A model generated the notes under the pieces. It saw only the letters and a list, made by a program, of their open reading frames with translations, did no database searches and was not told where the DNA came from. A stretch of 64,000 bases of DNA, from NCBI RefSeq assembly GCF_014199395.1, contig NZ_JACIJM010000009.1:1-64000 (forward strand), in the 5' to 3' direction. Position numbers and translations under genes: made by a program. The DNA is from Yoonia ponticola (lineage in GTDB: Bacteria > Pseudomonadota > Alphaproteobacteria > Rhodobacterales > Rhodobacteraceae). Below are positions 53,907-62,226 of the stretch, piece after piece. The stretch's first letter is position 1. Each line of letters begins with the position of its first letter.

Positions 53907-55443
53907 TCTGCTTTTTGTTGTACTGGCGACGGGCAGCATGGCGCTGGCCGATACCGAAGCTGCAAACATCGCCGAGGCCCCGACTTGGGATCTCGGCGAT
54001 CCACATCTTAATGTCATCCCGCGCACAGCAGACGAGGCGGCCCGTATCGCCCGCGTCACAGCGCCAACAACTGATTTCACCCAACCACAACGGTTCGAAG
54101 ATAAACCCGCAGGGGCCGCCACCGTGCGTGTGTTCCGCAATGCCGATGCGTTTTCGCAGGCATCGGGCAACATCACATTCGAGGACGAACTGAACTTTAA
54201 GGTCGGCAACGGTCTGTTCCGCAAAATCTGGGTATCGTCCCCGTCATCAACGCTTGCGTCTGACGGATTGGGGCCGCTGTTCAACGCGCGGTCCTGCCAA
54301 CGCTGCCACATCAAAGACGGGCGTGGCCATCCACCCGAAGTTGACGACAGCAACGCCATTTCGATGTTCCTGCGGGTCTCGATTCCAGGCGGGGCGGATG
54401 CCGCTATCGCTGAAATCCAAGACTATATCGCCACATCACCGGACCCAACCTACGGCACGCAATTGCAAGATTTTGCGGTGCAGGGGCATCCGTCCGAATA
54501 CCGGCTCGACATCACCTACGCAGAGGAAACCGTCACGCTTGCTGATGGCACTGACGTCTCGTTGCGCCACCCGACCTACACAGCTGCCGACCTTGGCTAC
54601 GGGCCGCTTCATCCCGATGCGATGCTCAGCCCGCGCGTGGCCCCTCAGATGATCGGTCTTGGTCTGCTCGAAGCGATCCCGGCCGCTGACATCCTAGCTG
54701 GCGCTGATCCCGACGATCTGGACGGCGACGGTATTTCTGGCCGTCCGAATGTTGTCTGGTCCGTCGAGTTTGACCAGCCGATGCTGGGCCGCTTTGGTCT
54801 CAAGGCTGGCAATCCCACGATCCGCGAACAATCCGCTGCGGCCTTTGTCGGCGACATCGGCATTTCCAATCCGCTATTTGTTGCGGGCAGCGGCGAATGC
54901 ACCGACCTGCAGGCCGATTGCCTCGCCGCGATCCACGGCGACGGCGACAATCGCGTCACGGAAATCGACGCCGAAGGGCTGGACCTCGTGACCTTCTACA
55001 GCCGCAATCTGGGTGTGCCAGCGCGGCGCAATATGGATGATCCGCAGGTTTTGCGAGGCAAACAGGTGTTCTACGAAACCGGCTGCGCATCTTGCCACAC
55101 GCCTAGTTTTGTGACCAATCGTCTTGCAGATCAGCCCGAACAAAGCTTCCAATTGATCTGGCCCTACACCGACCTGCTACTGCACGACATGGGACCAGAC
55201 CTTGCGGACAACCGCCCCGAAGCCCGCGCAACAGGCACCGAATGGCGCACCCCGCCACTTTGGGGTGTTGGCCTGACCGAACAAGTCAGCGGCCACACAT
55301 ATTTTCTGCATGACGGACGTGCGCGCTCGCTATTGGAAGCCGTCTTGTGGCATGGCGGCGAAGCAGCAGCCCAACGTGACACCGTCGTTGACATGACCGC
55401 CGCCGACCGCGACGCCCTTATCAAATTCTTGGAGAGCCTATGA
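53893..55443 (+). CDS. Di-heme oxidoreductase (DHOR) family protein
   Basis: 516 residues from the ATG at 53893, which lies within the last 14 bases of bfr. Signal peptide about 1-19 (ends MALAD). The two c-type heme motifs are CQRCH (135-139) and CASCH (398-402). Segments [19 protein letters not shown]-like [17 protein letters not shown] and [10 protein letters not shown] are DHOR family features. Its partners in iron operons suggest a periplasmic redox step that supports iron uptake. Substrate is unknown. It overlaps the next gene by four bases. Confidence 0.88.
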   Translation: MKPSNLLFVVLATGSMALADTEAANIAEAPTWDLGDPHLNVIPRTADEAARIARVTAPTTDFTQPQRFEDKPAGAATVRVFRNADAFSQASGNITFEDELNFKVGNGLFRKIWVSSPSSTLASDGLGPLFNARSCQRCHIKDGRGHPPEVDDSNAISMFLRVSIPGGADAAIAEIQDYIATSPDPTYGTQLQDFAVQGHPSEYRLDITYAEETVTLADGTDVSLRHPTYTAADLGYGPLHPDAMLSPRVAPQMIGLGLLEAIPAADILAGADPDDLDGDGISGRPNVVWSVEFDQPMLGRFGLKAGNPTIREQSAAAFVGDIGISNPLFVAGSGECTDLQADCLAAIHGDGDNRVTEIDAEGLDLVTFYSRNLGVPARRNMDDPQVLRGKQVFYETGCASCHTPSFVTNRLADQPEQSFQLIWPYTDLLLHDMGPDLADNRPEARATGTEWRTPPLWGVGLTEQVSGHTYFLHDGRARSLLEAVLWHGGEAAAQRDTVVDMTAADRDALIKFLESL

Positions 55444-56456
55444 AACGCTTTGCCCTTGCCCTGACGCTACTCGCCACACCTTTGGTGGCCCAAGTTGACA
55501 CCCCCGATGTGGTGATCGGTGACGTCCTGAACGGGCATATCCTGCCTAGGTTCGAATCCCTAGCGGACAGCACGCAGCTCCTCGCGAACGCGGCCCTCGA
55601 TGATTGCAATCCAACCTCGGAATCCTTGCGCAGCGCTTACGGCGACGCTTTCGACGCGTGGGTCATGGCCAGCCACCTGCGGTTTGGCCCCACCGAGGTA
55701 GGCGACCGCGCTTTCGCCCTGGCGTTCTGGCCCGACAGCCGTGGTGCCACGCCGCGCGCGCTGGGCACGCTGCTTGCTGACAAAGACCCTATCGCGGCAA
55801 CCGCTGCCGATTACGCCCAAGTTTCAATCGCTGCGCGTGGCTTCTACGCCATGGAATTCCTGCTGTACGACGACACGCTGATGATCGCTGACGACGACGC
55901 TTACCACTGCCAACTCGTGCAAACCATCAGCGCCGATATCGCGGCAACTGCGCAAAATATCCTCGACGATTGGACGCCAGACTACGCCACCGCGATGCAG
56001 TCACCATCAGCAGATGGCATCTACCGCAGTAACGAAGAAGTCCTGCAAGAGATGTTCAAATCCCTATCCACGGGGCTCGAATTTACCTCCGATACGCGCC
56101 TTGGTCGTCCGCTTGGCACCTTCGACAAACCCCGTCCGACACGGGCAGAGGTCTATCGGTCTGGCCGTTCGTCCGCGCATGTCATGCTGAGCCTGCAATC
56201 CCTACAAGACCTCGCGGTGCGACTGGCAGGCGATAATGCAGACCTCGCCGATACGCTCGACGCCAGCTTTGTTCGTGCCGAGACGCAGCTTTCTGACTTG
56301 GACGACCCGACATTCGCAGGCGTGGCTGATCCCGCCAGCCGCTTTATGGTCGAAGTCGTGCAGCAATCCGTCGACGGTATCCGCACGATTGTCCGCGACG
56401 AACTCGGCCCGACGCTCGGTGTGGCAGCAGGGTTCAACGCGCTGGATGGCGACTGA
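55440..56456 (+). CDS. Imelysin family protein with altered GxHxxE motif
   Basis: 338 residues, start overlapping the DHOR stop by four bases. Signal peptide ending near LVAQ. The imelysin fold is supported by RFGPTEVGDR (81-90) and by the motif-equivalent segment GFYAMEFLLYDD (134-145). The motif reads G-F-Y136-A-M-E139: the usual His is Tyr, so the iron or metal site must differ from the first imelysin. Shorter than the first copy by 82 residues. Confidence 0.85.
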   Translation: MKRFALALTLLATPLVAQVDTPDVVIGDVLNGHILPRFESLADSTQLLANAALDDCNPTSESLRSAYGDAFDAWVMASHLRFGPTEVGDRAFALAFWPDSRGATPRALGTLLADKDPIAATAADYAQVSIAARGFYAMEFLLYDDTLMIADDDAYHCQLVQTISADIAATAQNILDDWTPDYATAMQSPSADGIYRSNEEVLQEMFKSLSTGLEFTSDTRLGRPLGTFDKPRPTRAEVYRSGRSSAHVMLSLQSLQDLAVRLAGDNADLADTLDASFVRAETQLSDLDDPTFAGVADPASRFMVEVVQQSVDGIRTIVRDELGPTLGVAAGFNALDGD

Positions 56457-56457
56457 T

Positions 56458-57540
56458 ATGGCAACGCCAATCGCAGGACGTCGTCAATTCCTAGGCGGTC
56501 TACTGGCCGCGGGATTGATGCCAAAACCGACATGGGCCGACGCAGGCTCGCCCGCGTTCCTGTCAGCGGCGGCAAAATCCGACGGTAACTACGTTCTCTG
56601 CGGGATCGGTGCGGACCTCAGCGTCCGTTTTGAGTTGCCACTGCCTGCACGCGGCCACGCCGCCGCAGCGCACCCGACTCGCCCCGAAGCGGTGGCTTTC
56701 GCACGTCGCCCCGGCACTTTCGCGGTCGTGATTGACTGCGTGACAGGGGCGCAAAAAGCCATGCTCACTGCTGTCGACGGGCGGCATTTTTACGGTCACG
56801 GCGCGTTCTCGTCAGACGGAAGCCTGCTGTTCACAACCGAAAACGACTACGAGTTGGGGCAGGGACGTATCGGTGTTTGGGATGTGGCTGCGGGTTATAA
56901 GCGGATCGATGAATGGGCCAGCGGCGGCGTTGGTCCACACGATATCAAACGCTTGCCAAACACGGACACGCTGGTGATCGCAAACGGCGGGATCGACACG
57001 CATCCCGACACGGGCCGCATCAAATTGAACATCCCGACAATGGCGCCGAACCTGACCTATATCGAAGAAGGCGCGGTGATCGACATCGCCGATCTGCCCG
57101 CCGTCTTGCACAAGAACTCGATCCGGCATCTGGCACTTGGGCCAGACGGGCAGGTCGCCTTTGGGATGCAATGGCAAGGCGACGGCCCCGTGGAGACGCT
57201 CGCGGGCATTCACCAGATCGGCACGCCCGTGCGGCTGCTGTCGGCCCCTGCCGACGACGTGCGCGACATGGACGGTTATGTCGGCAGCATTGCCTTTACG
57301 GCGGACGGCCAAACCGTCGCGATCACATCGCCGCGCGGTGGCTTGTTGCAACTCTACGACGCGCAGACGGGACACATGACGCAGTCAGTCGCAATGCCGG
57401 ACGTGTGCGGCGTGGCAACACATCAAGGCACGCTCACGGTTAGTTCCGGCACAGGCGCGTTGCGTCAAATGCAAGGCAGCGAACAGAGCCTCGCCCAACA
57501 AACCAACATGCAATGGGATAACCACCTGATCCCGATTTGA
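56458..57540 (+). CDS. DUF1513 domain-containing protein (Tat-exported)
   Basis: 360 residues from the ATG at 56458, one base after the imelysin stop. A twin-arginine signal (GRRQFLGG, Arg8-Arg9) precedes a hydrophobic stretch and a beta-propeller-like DUF1513 body with GHGAFSSDGSLLFTTEND and HDIKRLPNTDTLVIANGGIDTHPDTGR (key DIK-L, ANGGI-THPD). DUF1513 proteins accompany imelysin and DHOR genes and probably act in the periplasm in iron acquisition. It closes the operon; no terminator-like hairpin follows. Confidence 0.88.
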   Translation: MATPIAGRRQFLGGLLAAGLMPKPTWADAGSPAFLSAAAKSDGNYVLCGIGADLSVRFELPLPARGHAAAAHPTRPEAVAFARRPGTFAVVIDCVTGAQKAMLTAVDGRHFYGHGAFSSDGSLLFTTENDYELGQGRIGVWDVAAGYKRIDEWASGGVGPHDIKRLPNTDTLVIANGGIDTHPDTGRIKLNIPTMAPNLTYIEEGAVIDIADLPAVLHKNSIRHLALGPDGQVAFGMQWQGDGPVETLAGIHQIGTPVRLLSAPADDVRDMDGYVGSIAFTADGQTVAITSPRGGLLQLYDAQTGHMTQSVAMPDVCGVATHQGTLTVSSGTGALRQMQGSEQSLAQQTNMQWDNHLIPI

Positions 57541-57761
57541 CGGACGCCAACGCGCATTTCCGGACAGCTTTGAAACGCGCGACGTCGAAAAAATGTAACA
57601 CCTCATTTGCTGCATTGCGGCGACCTGTTTGCATTCCGGGTCGGGGTGCGTGTTATACAGCGCCGAACACATAAATAAGGTCGGGCACTCGGGCTGCGTC
57701 AATAGACGCGGTTGAGCGGTACTTTGTCCTTTTAAAACAGATAGATGTCGGAGATTATATC

Positions 57762-58922
57762 ATGCCGAAGAAAAAGAAGATCGTTGTAAAGATCGGTTCC
57801 AGCCTGCTCGCGAATAGTGACAAACTCACCCTGCGCTATGCCTTTATGAACGGTTTGATGAGCGATCTCGCCCAACTTCAAAAAGAAGGGCACAACATTA
57901 TTCTGACCTCGTCGGGCTCTGTTGCACTTGGGTTGAATATGGTCGGCAAACGCCCCGACGAAGCGGGCGTTCTGGACAAACAAGCCGCCGCCGCCTGCGG
58001 TCAACCCTTGCTGATGAACGCCTACCGTCAGGTCGCGTCGGAATTCGATCTTGAAGTCGCCCAAATGCTGGTGACAGTCGAAGACATGGAAGAACGTCGC
58101 CGTTTTCTGAACATCAAAAACACCATGCTGCGTCTGTTCGAAAACGACATTTTGCCGATCATCAACGAGAACGATTCCATCGCGACCCGTGACTTGCGCG
58201 TGGGCGACAACGACCGTTTGTCCGCCAAAGTCGCCCAAATGATCGAAGCCGATGCACTGATTATTCTGACCAGTGTTGACGGTCTCTACGACCGCGATCC
58301 GTCCGATCCGGATGCGAAGTTCATCCACGAAATTGACGGCGTGAACGACCATTTGGAATCCACAACGGGCATCAGCACCTTGGGTAGCGGCGGTATGCTG
58401 ACGAAAATGCTGGCTGCGAACATGGCCCAGAATGCGGGCGTCGAGACGATCATCGCCGAAGGCATCATCGAACGTCCCGTGTCGTCCGTGTTGAACAACG
58501 AACGCCGCTTTACGCGCTGTCTCGTGCCAGGTGAAACCGCGTCGCCGCTCAAAGTTTGGCTCAGCAACCGTTTGCAGGTCTCTGGCACATTGGTCATTTC
58601 CAACGAAACGGCCGCCTCTGTCATCGCTGGCAGCTGTGGGATCAGCCGCATGGATGTGATCTCGATCCAAGGTGATTTCACCAAAGGCGACGTCCTGCAT
58701 GTCTATAACGAAGACGGTGAAGAAGTCGCGCGCGGCCTGACTAACTTCTCGTCCGAAGAGACGATGCTGATGGCCCGCCACCTCGACATGCCCGTCGAGG
58801 ATGTCATTGGTTATAAAACAAAAAGTGACATCGTGGGCGCCGAGAACATTCTGGTTCTCAAGGAAAACCACCTGCCGCATGACGCGCCAGGGCACGACCA
58901 AAAAATCGTCATTCCAGTCTAA
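57762..58922 (+). CDS. proB: Glutamate 5-kinase
   Basis: 386 residues. Amino-acid kinase domain (about 1-260) with VVKIGSSLL at 8-16, TSSGSVALG and NENDSIATRDLRVGDNDRLSAKVAQ; a C-terminal PUA domain about 285-375. The reaction is ATP plus L-glutamate to glutamyl 5-phosphate, first step of proline synthesis. No proA neighbour is present, so it may be a second copy or one of a scattered pair. The leader of about 220 bases holds its promoter. A strong hairpin follows. Confidence 0.93.
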   Translation: MPKKKKIVVKIGSSLLANSDKLTLRYAFMNGLMSDLAQLQKEGHNIILTSSGSVALGLNMVGKRPDEAGVLDKQAAAACGQPLLMNAYRQVASEFDLEVAQMLVTVEDMEERRRFLNIKNTMLRLFENDILPIINENDSIATRDLRVGDNDRLSAKVAQMIEADALIILTSVDGLYDRDPSDPDAKFIHEIDGVNDHLESTTGISTLGSGGMLTKMLAANMAQNAGVETIIAEGIIERPVSSVLNNERRFTRCLVPGETASPLKVWLSNRLQVSGTLVISNETAASVIAGSCGISRMDVISIQGDFTKGDVLHVYNEDGEEVARGLTNFSSEETMLMARHLDMPVEDVIGYKTKSDIVGAENILVLKENHLPHDAPGHDQKIVIPV

Positions 58923-59229
58923 AATACCCACAAAACTTGATCGGCACCGTCCTGGTGCCGATCACCCAAAGCGGTCCCCGCTACAGGCGGCCCGCGGCAC
59001 GCGACAACACCAGATTACCGCAGCCAAAACCCAACCACCCGAATCTATTTTTGCCTAGATTTCGTGCACCCCAAACGCCTGTTAAGTTTGCGGTGTTCGT
59101 TTTTTTTGATTAATTTTTGTGCTTTTATGTTTGCCAGAACGAGAAGTTCGGCGGATAGTCGTGCCTGATGCTGTCCATTTTGGCAGTGTCTCCTAGCTTG
59201 CGATTACCAACACAACAGGAATTCTCTCT
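58923..59229. other. Intergenic region before the ABC transporter operon
   Basis: 307 bases with the hairpin above, then a very AT-rich stretch (about 59095-59130) that suits a promoter for the ABC operon. No gene is supported. Confidence 0.45.
58939..58963 (+). terminator. Hairpin after proB
   Basis: A perfect 10-bp inverted repeat (58939-58948 with 58954-58963) with a 5-base loop lies 17 bases after the proB stop. There is no T run, so a Rho-dependent end or mRNA stabiliser is also possible. Confidence 0.5.
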
Positions 59230-60234
59230 ATGATTTATAAATCAATTTTGACATTTGGCGTGATGTCGCTCGCGACCACGGCCCTCGCAGAAACTGACCT
59301 GCCATTCGCGCTAGACTGGAAATTTGAAGGTCCATCTGCGCCGTATTTTCATGCGCTCGATTCGGGGCTGTTCACAGACGCCGACCTGAACGTGACAATC
59401 AGCGAAGGGGCAGGGTCGCTTGACGCGATCCCCAAAGTTGCCACTGGCGCGTTTCCTGTCGGCTTTGCCGACATTAACTCGCTGATGCGGTTCTTGGATC
59501 AAAATCCGGGCGCACCCGTCACCGCAGTCATGATGATCTACGACAAACCACCCTTTGCCGTGGTCGGGCGTAAATCCTTGGGCATTTCCGAACCTGCCGA
59601 TCTTGCGGGTTCTGTCTTGGGCGCACCGCCGCCAGATGGCGCATGGGCGCAGTTCCCGATTTTCGCGGCTGAAACTGGCCTCGACATGGCGACAATCACG
59701 GTTGAACCCGTTGGTTTCCCGACCCGCGAACCGATGCTGGCCGAAGGCGAAGTGCAATCCATCGCAGGTTTCTCGTTCTCATCCACGTTGAACCTGTTGC
59801 GCTTGGGCGTACCAGAAGACGACCTGTCCGTATTGTTGATGGCCGATTACGGCGTGGATCTTTATGGAAACGCGATCATCGTTAACACAGAATTTGCAGC
59901 GGAAAATCCAGAGGTCATCACCAGCTTCTTGTCCGCAATCGCGCAGGGCTGGAAAGGTGCGATTGAAACACCTGACGTAGCTATTGCCGCGTTGATGGAA
60001 CGCAATCCGGCGGCAGATGCGGACCTCGAAACACAACGCCTTCAGATGTCGATCGAAGGCAACGTTCTGACGGATTTCGTGAAAGAATACGGCATTGGAT
60101 CAATCGACGCGGACCGTATGGCAAACGCGATTGAACAGACCAAAACCGTCTACGAATTCCAGAACGAACCAGATGCATCACTCTATTTCGACAGCAGCTA
60201 CCTGCCCACAGACGGCAGCTTGATGCTTGAGTAA
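59230..60234 (+). CDS. ABC transporter substrate-binding protein (NMT1/SsuA type)
   Basis: 334 residues. Signal peptide ending near LAETD (about residues 1-20). The NMT1/THI5-like fold is supported by LPFALDWKFEGPSAPYFHALDSGLFTDADLNV (key LDWKFEG-APYFHA-SGLF) and GAPVTAVMMIYDKPPFAVVG. These bind small sulfonates, nitrate, pyrimidine precursors or thiamine precursors; the substrate cannot be told. It is the first gene of a three-gene operon. A strong 9-bp hairpin follows its stop. Confidence 0.9.
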   Translation: MIYKSILTFGVMSLATTALAETDLPFALDWKFEGPSAPYFHALDSGLFTDADLNVTISEGAGSLDAIPKVATGAFPVGFADINSLMRFLDQNPGAPVTAVMMIYDKPPFAVVGRKSLGISEPADLAGSVLGAPPPDGAWAQFPIFAAETGLDMATITVEPVGFPTREPMLAEGEVQSIAGFSFSSTLNLLRLGVPEDDLSVLLMADYGVDLYGNAIIVNTEFAAENPEVITSFLSAIAQGWKGAIETPDVAIAALMERNPAADADLETQRLQMSIEGNVLTDFVKEYGIGSIDADRMANAIEQTKTVYEFQNEPDASLYFDSSYLPTDGSLMLE

Positions 60235-60251
60235 AGAGACACGTTATCGAC

Positions 60252-60275
60252 GGGCCGCCGGTGTTACGGCGGCCC
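60252..60275 (+). promoter_or_regulatory. Strong intercistronic hairpin between ABC SBP and ATPase
   Basis: GGGCCGCCG at 60252-60260 and CGGCGGCCC at 60267-60275 form a 9-bp all-GC stem with a 6-base loop, 17 bases after the substrate-binding protein stop. No T run follows. Such hairpins often stabilise the upstream mRNA, or partly terminate, so that more binding protein than ATPase and permease is made. Confidence 0.7.
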
Positions 60276-60321
60276 TAGCTTTCAAAGGTGCGACATCGAA
60301 AATCTTATTGAAATCAAAGGC

Positions 60322-61083
60322 GTGAAACACGCTTATGCCACCGCAAGCGGTCCGCTTCCGGTGCTAGACGGGTTGGACGTGTCTGTGCCAACCGGAACTT
60401 TTGCGGCCGTTGTTGGCCCATCAGGTTGCGGTAAATCCACGCTGACACGACTGGTCGCTGGCCTGCTGAAACCCGACGAAGGCGAAGTCTGGCTGCACGG
60501 CGAACGTGTCAAAGGCCCGCGTAAAACCGTCGGCATGGCGTTCCAAAATCCGGTACTGCTGGAATGGCGCACGATCCTCGACAACATCATTTTACCGCTC
60601 GAAATAGTGGCCCCGCGCATGCCCCGCAAAGACCGCGTTGACCGCGCGATGGAGCTGCTGGAAATGGTCGGCCTGACCGGTTTCGAAGACAAACGTCCGT
60701 CGGAATTGTCCGGTGGTATGAGGCAACGCGCCTCGCTGTGCCGCTCCATTGTGCATAAACCCGACGTGCTGATCATGGACGAACCGTTTGGTGCGCTCGA
60801 CGCCTTCACCCGCGAAGATTTGTGGCAAACCATGCGCGATCTGCGCCGCGCCGAACCTTTCACCGCCGTTTTGATCACCCACGATCTGCGCGAAAGCGTC
60901 TATCTCGGCGATCAGGTCATTGTGCTATCCGGTCGCCCCGCGCGAACCCAATACGTCATGGACATCGACCTGCCCGAAGATCGTGCGCTTGATGTGCTCT
61001 ACACGCCGCCCGTCGCCGACATGCTGCATATTCTGCGCGAGCAAATTAAGATCGCGCAAGGTCGCGAAGAGGGCGGTCACTGA
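60322..61083 (+). CDS. ABC transporter ATP-binding protein (SsuB/TauB type)
   Basis: 253 residues from the GTG at 60322. Walker A is VGPSGCGKST (about residues 33-42), signature LSGGMRQRASLCRS, Walker B VLIMDEPFGALD and H-loop LITHDLRESV. Homologues begin with a first beta-strand, IEIKGV, that here lies upstream of the GTG; the better start by Shine-Dalgarno is an ATC at 60295 (AAAGG six bases before), giving MENLIEIKGVKHAY. No ATG, GTG or TTG lies in frame between the upstream stop and 60322. It energises the permease 61083-61841 and overlaps it by one base. Confidence 0.85.
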   Translation: MKHAYATASGPLPVLDGLDVSVPTGTFAAVVGPSGCGKSTLTRLVAGLLKPDEGEVWLHGERVKGPRKTVGMAFQNPVLLEWRTILDNIILPLEIVAPRMPRKDRVDRAMELLEMVGLTGFEDKRPSELSGGMRQRASLCRSIVHKPDVLIMDEPFGALDAFTREDLWQTMRDLRRAEPFTAVLITHDLRESVYLGDQVIVLSGRPARTQYVMDIDLPEDRALDVLYTPPVADMLHILREQIKIAQGREEGGH

Positions 61084-61841
61084 TGTTAAGTAAAATTGCA
61101 GTTCCGATTCTCGCGATTGTCGTTTTCCTTGGCCTATGGGAAGCATTGGTGTGGGTAAATGATTGGCCCAACTACAAAATGGCGTCGCCATCCGACCTTC
61201 CGCCTGCGTTTTGGAAATATAAAGAATTGTTCCTTACGATGGGCTGGCAGACGCTTTGGCGGACTGTCGCGGGGCTGTTGCTCGCCGTCGTCTTTGGCAC
61301 GCTGCTTGGCATGATCATTGGCTTTTCGCGCATCGCCCGCGACGCGCTCTACCCGCTGCTGATCGGCTTTAACGCGATTCCCAAGGCAACATTGGTACCT
61401 GTTATTTCGCTGATCTTCATCGGCCAACACGACTTTAATACCGTCCTGATGGCCTTTATGATTTCGTTCTTCCCGATTGCCGTCTCGGTCGGAATCGGCC
61501 TGTCCACACTTGAACCCGAATATCGCGACATCCTGCGGGCACTCGGGGCATCACGGATGACGATTTTCTTAAAAATCGCTTTGCCCAAAACACTGCCCGA
61601 ATTTTTTGGAGCACTGAAGGTCGCGGCAACTTTGGCCTTCATCGGCACAAACCTTGTCGAAATCGTCAGCCCGCATGGCCGTGGCTTGGGCGCATTATTC
61701 AAATCAGGCGAGACCAACGGCGACTACCCACTCATGTTCGCCGTACTGATCGCCTTGGCGTTGCTGGGAATCATTCTGTACTACGCAGTGGTGATGCTCG
61801 AACGCTATTTTGCAGGCTGGGCAGAGCGGGAAAACAGTTAG
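61083..61841 (+). CDS. ABC transporter permease (SsuC/TauC type)
   Basis: 252 residues with about six membrane helices. The EAA loop is YRDILRALGASRMTIFLKIALPKTLP near 143-168. The start ATG is at base 61083, which is the last base of the ATPase stop codon; overlap by one base. It finishes the SBP-ATPase-permease operon. Confidence 0.9.
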   Translation: MLSKIAVPILAIVVFLGLWEALVWVNDWPNYKMASPSDLPPAFWKYKELFLTMGWQTLWRTVAGLLLAVVFGTLLGMIIGFSRIARDALYPLLIGFNAIPKATLVPVISLIFIGQHDFNTVLMAFMISFFPIAVSVGIGLSTLEPEYRDILRALGASRMTIFLKIALPKTLPEFFGALKVAATLAFIGTNLVEIVSPHGRGLGALFKSGETNGDYPLMFAVLIALALLGIILYYAVVMLERYFAGWAERENS

Positions 61842-62068
61842 CGAACTCCCGCGATTTTACAGGCGCTGTTGTGTGGATAAGCCACGCAGCAGCGTCTGTG
61901 ATTCTGGGCCACAACAACGGCATCACATCGTAAATCCTGCACCATATTGCTTTCATAGCGCAGGTCGCAAAAGCACAACGCCAACATACAAAACGATAGA
62001 ACGACAAGCGGCCAAACTGACACGCGCCCCCAAAAGGGTGTTTCTATTCAGTATGTTATGAAGACTAG

Positions 62069-62143
62069 TGGCAGTCCCTACGAGAATCGAACTCGTCTTT
62101 CCAGGTTGAAAACCTGGCGTCCTAACCGATAGACGAAGGGACC
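62069..62143 (-). tRNA. tRNA-Glu (anticodon TTC)
   Basis: Minus strand: begins GGTCCCT, ends AGGGACT-G-CCA, with a G-T at the first acceptor pair. The anticodon stem CCAGGTTTTCAACCTGG carries TTC. D- and T-loop (GTTCGATTC) are normal. CCA is encoded. Confidence 0.95.
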
Positions 62144-62226
62144 GCAGCTAGTAGGGGGCTTTTAGTAAATGCCCCCATTGAGGGCAAGTACATTTTTCAA
62201 CTTTTTCAAACTTTTTTCAAAAAAGT

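Noticed and set aside
53391..54359. 322-codon minus-strand frame across bfr and the DHOR gene start
   Set aside because: Crosses two well-supported overlapping genes in antisense; no domain.
57732..58931. 399-codon minus-strand frame opposite proB
   Set aside because: Antisense of proB. It is long because the reverse frame of this codon usage rarely gives stops.
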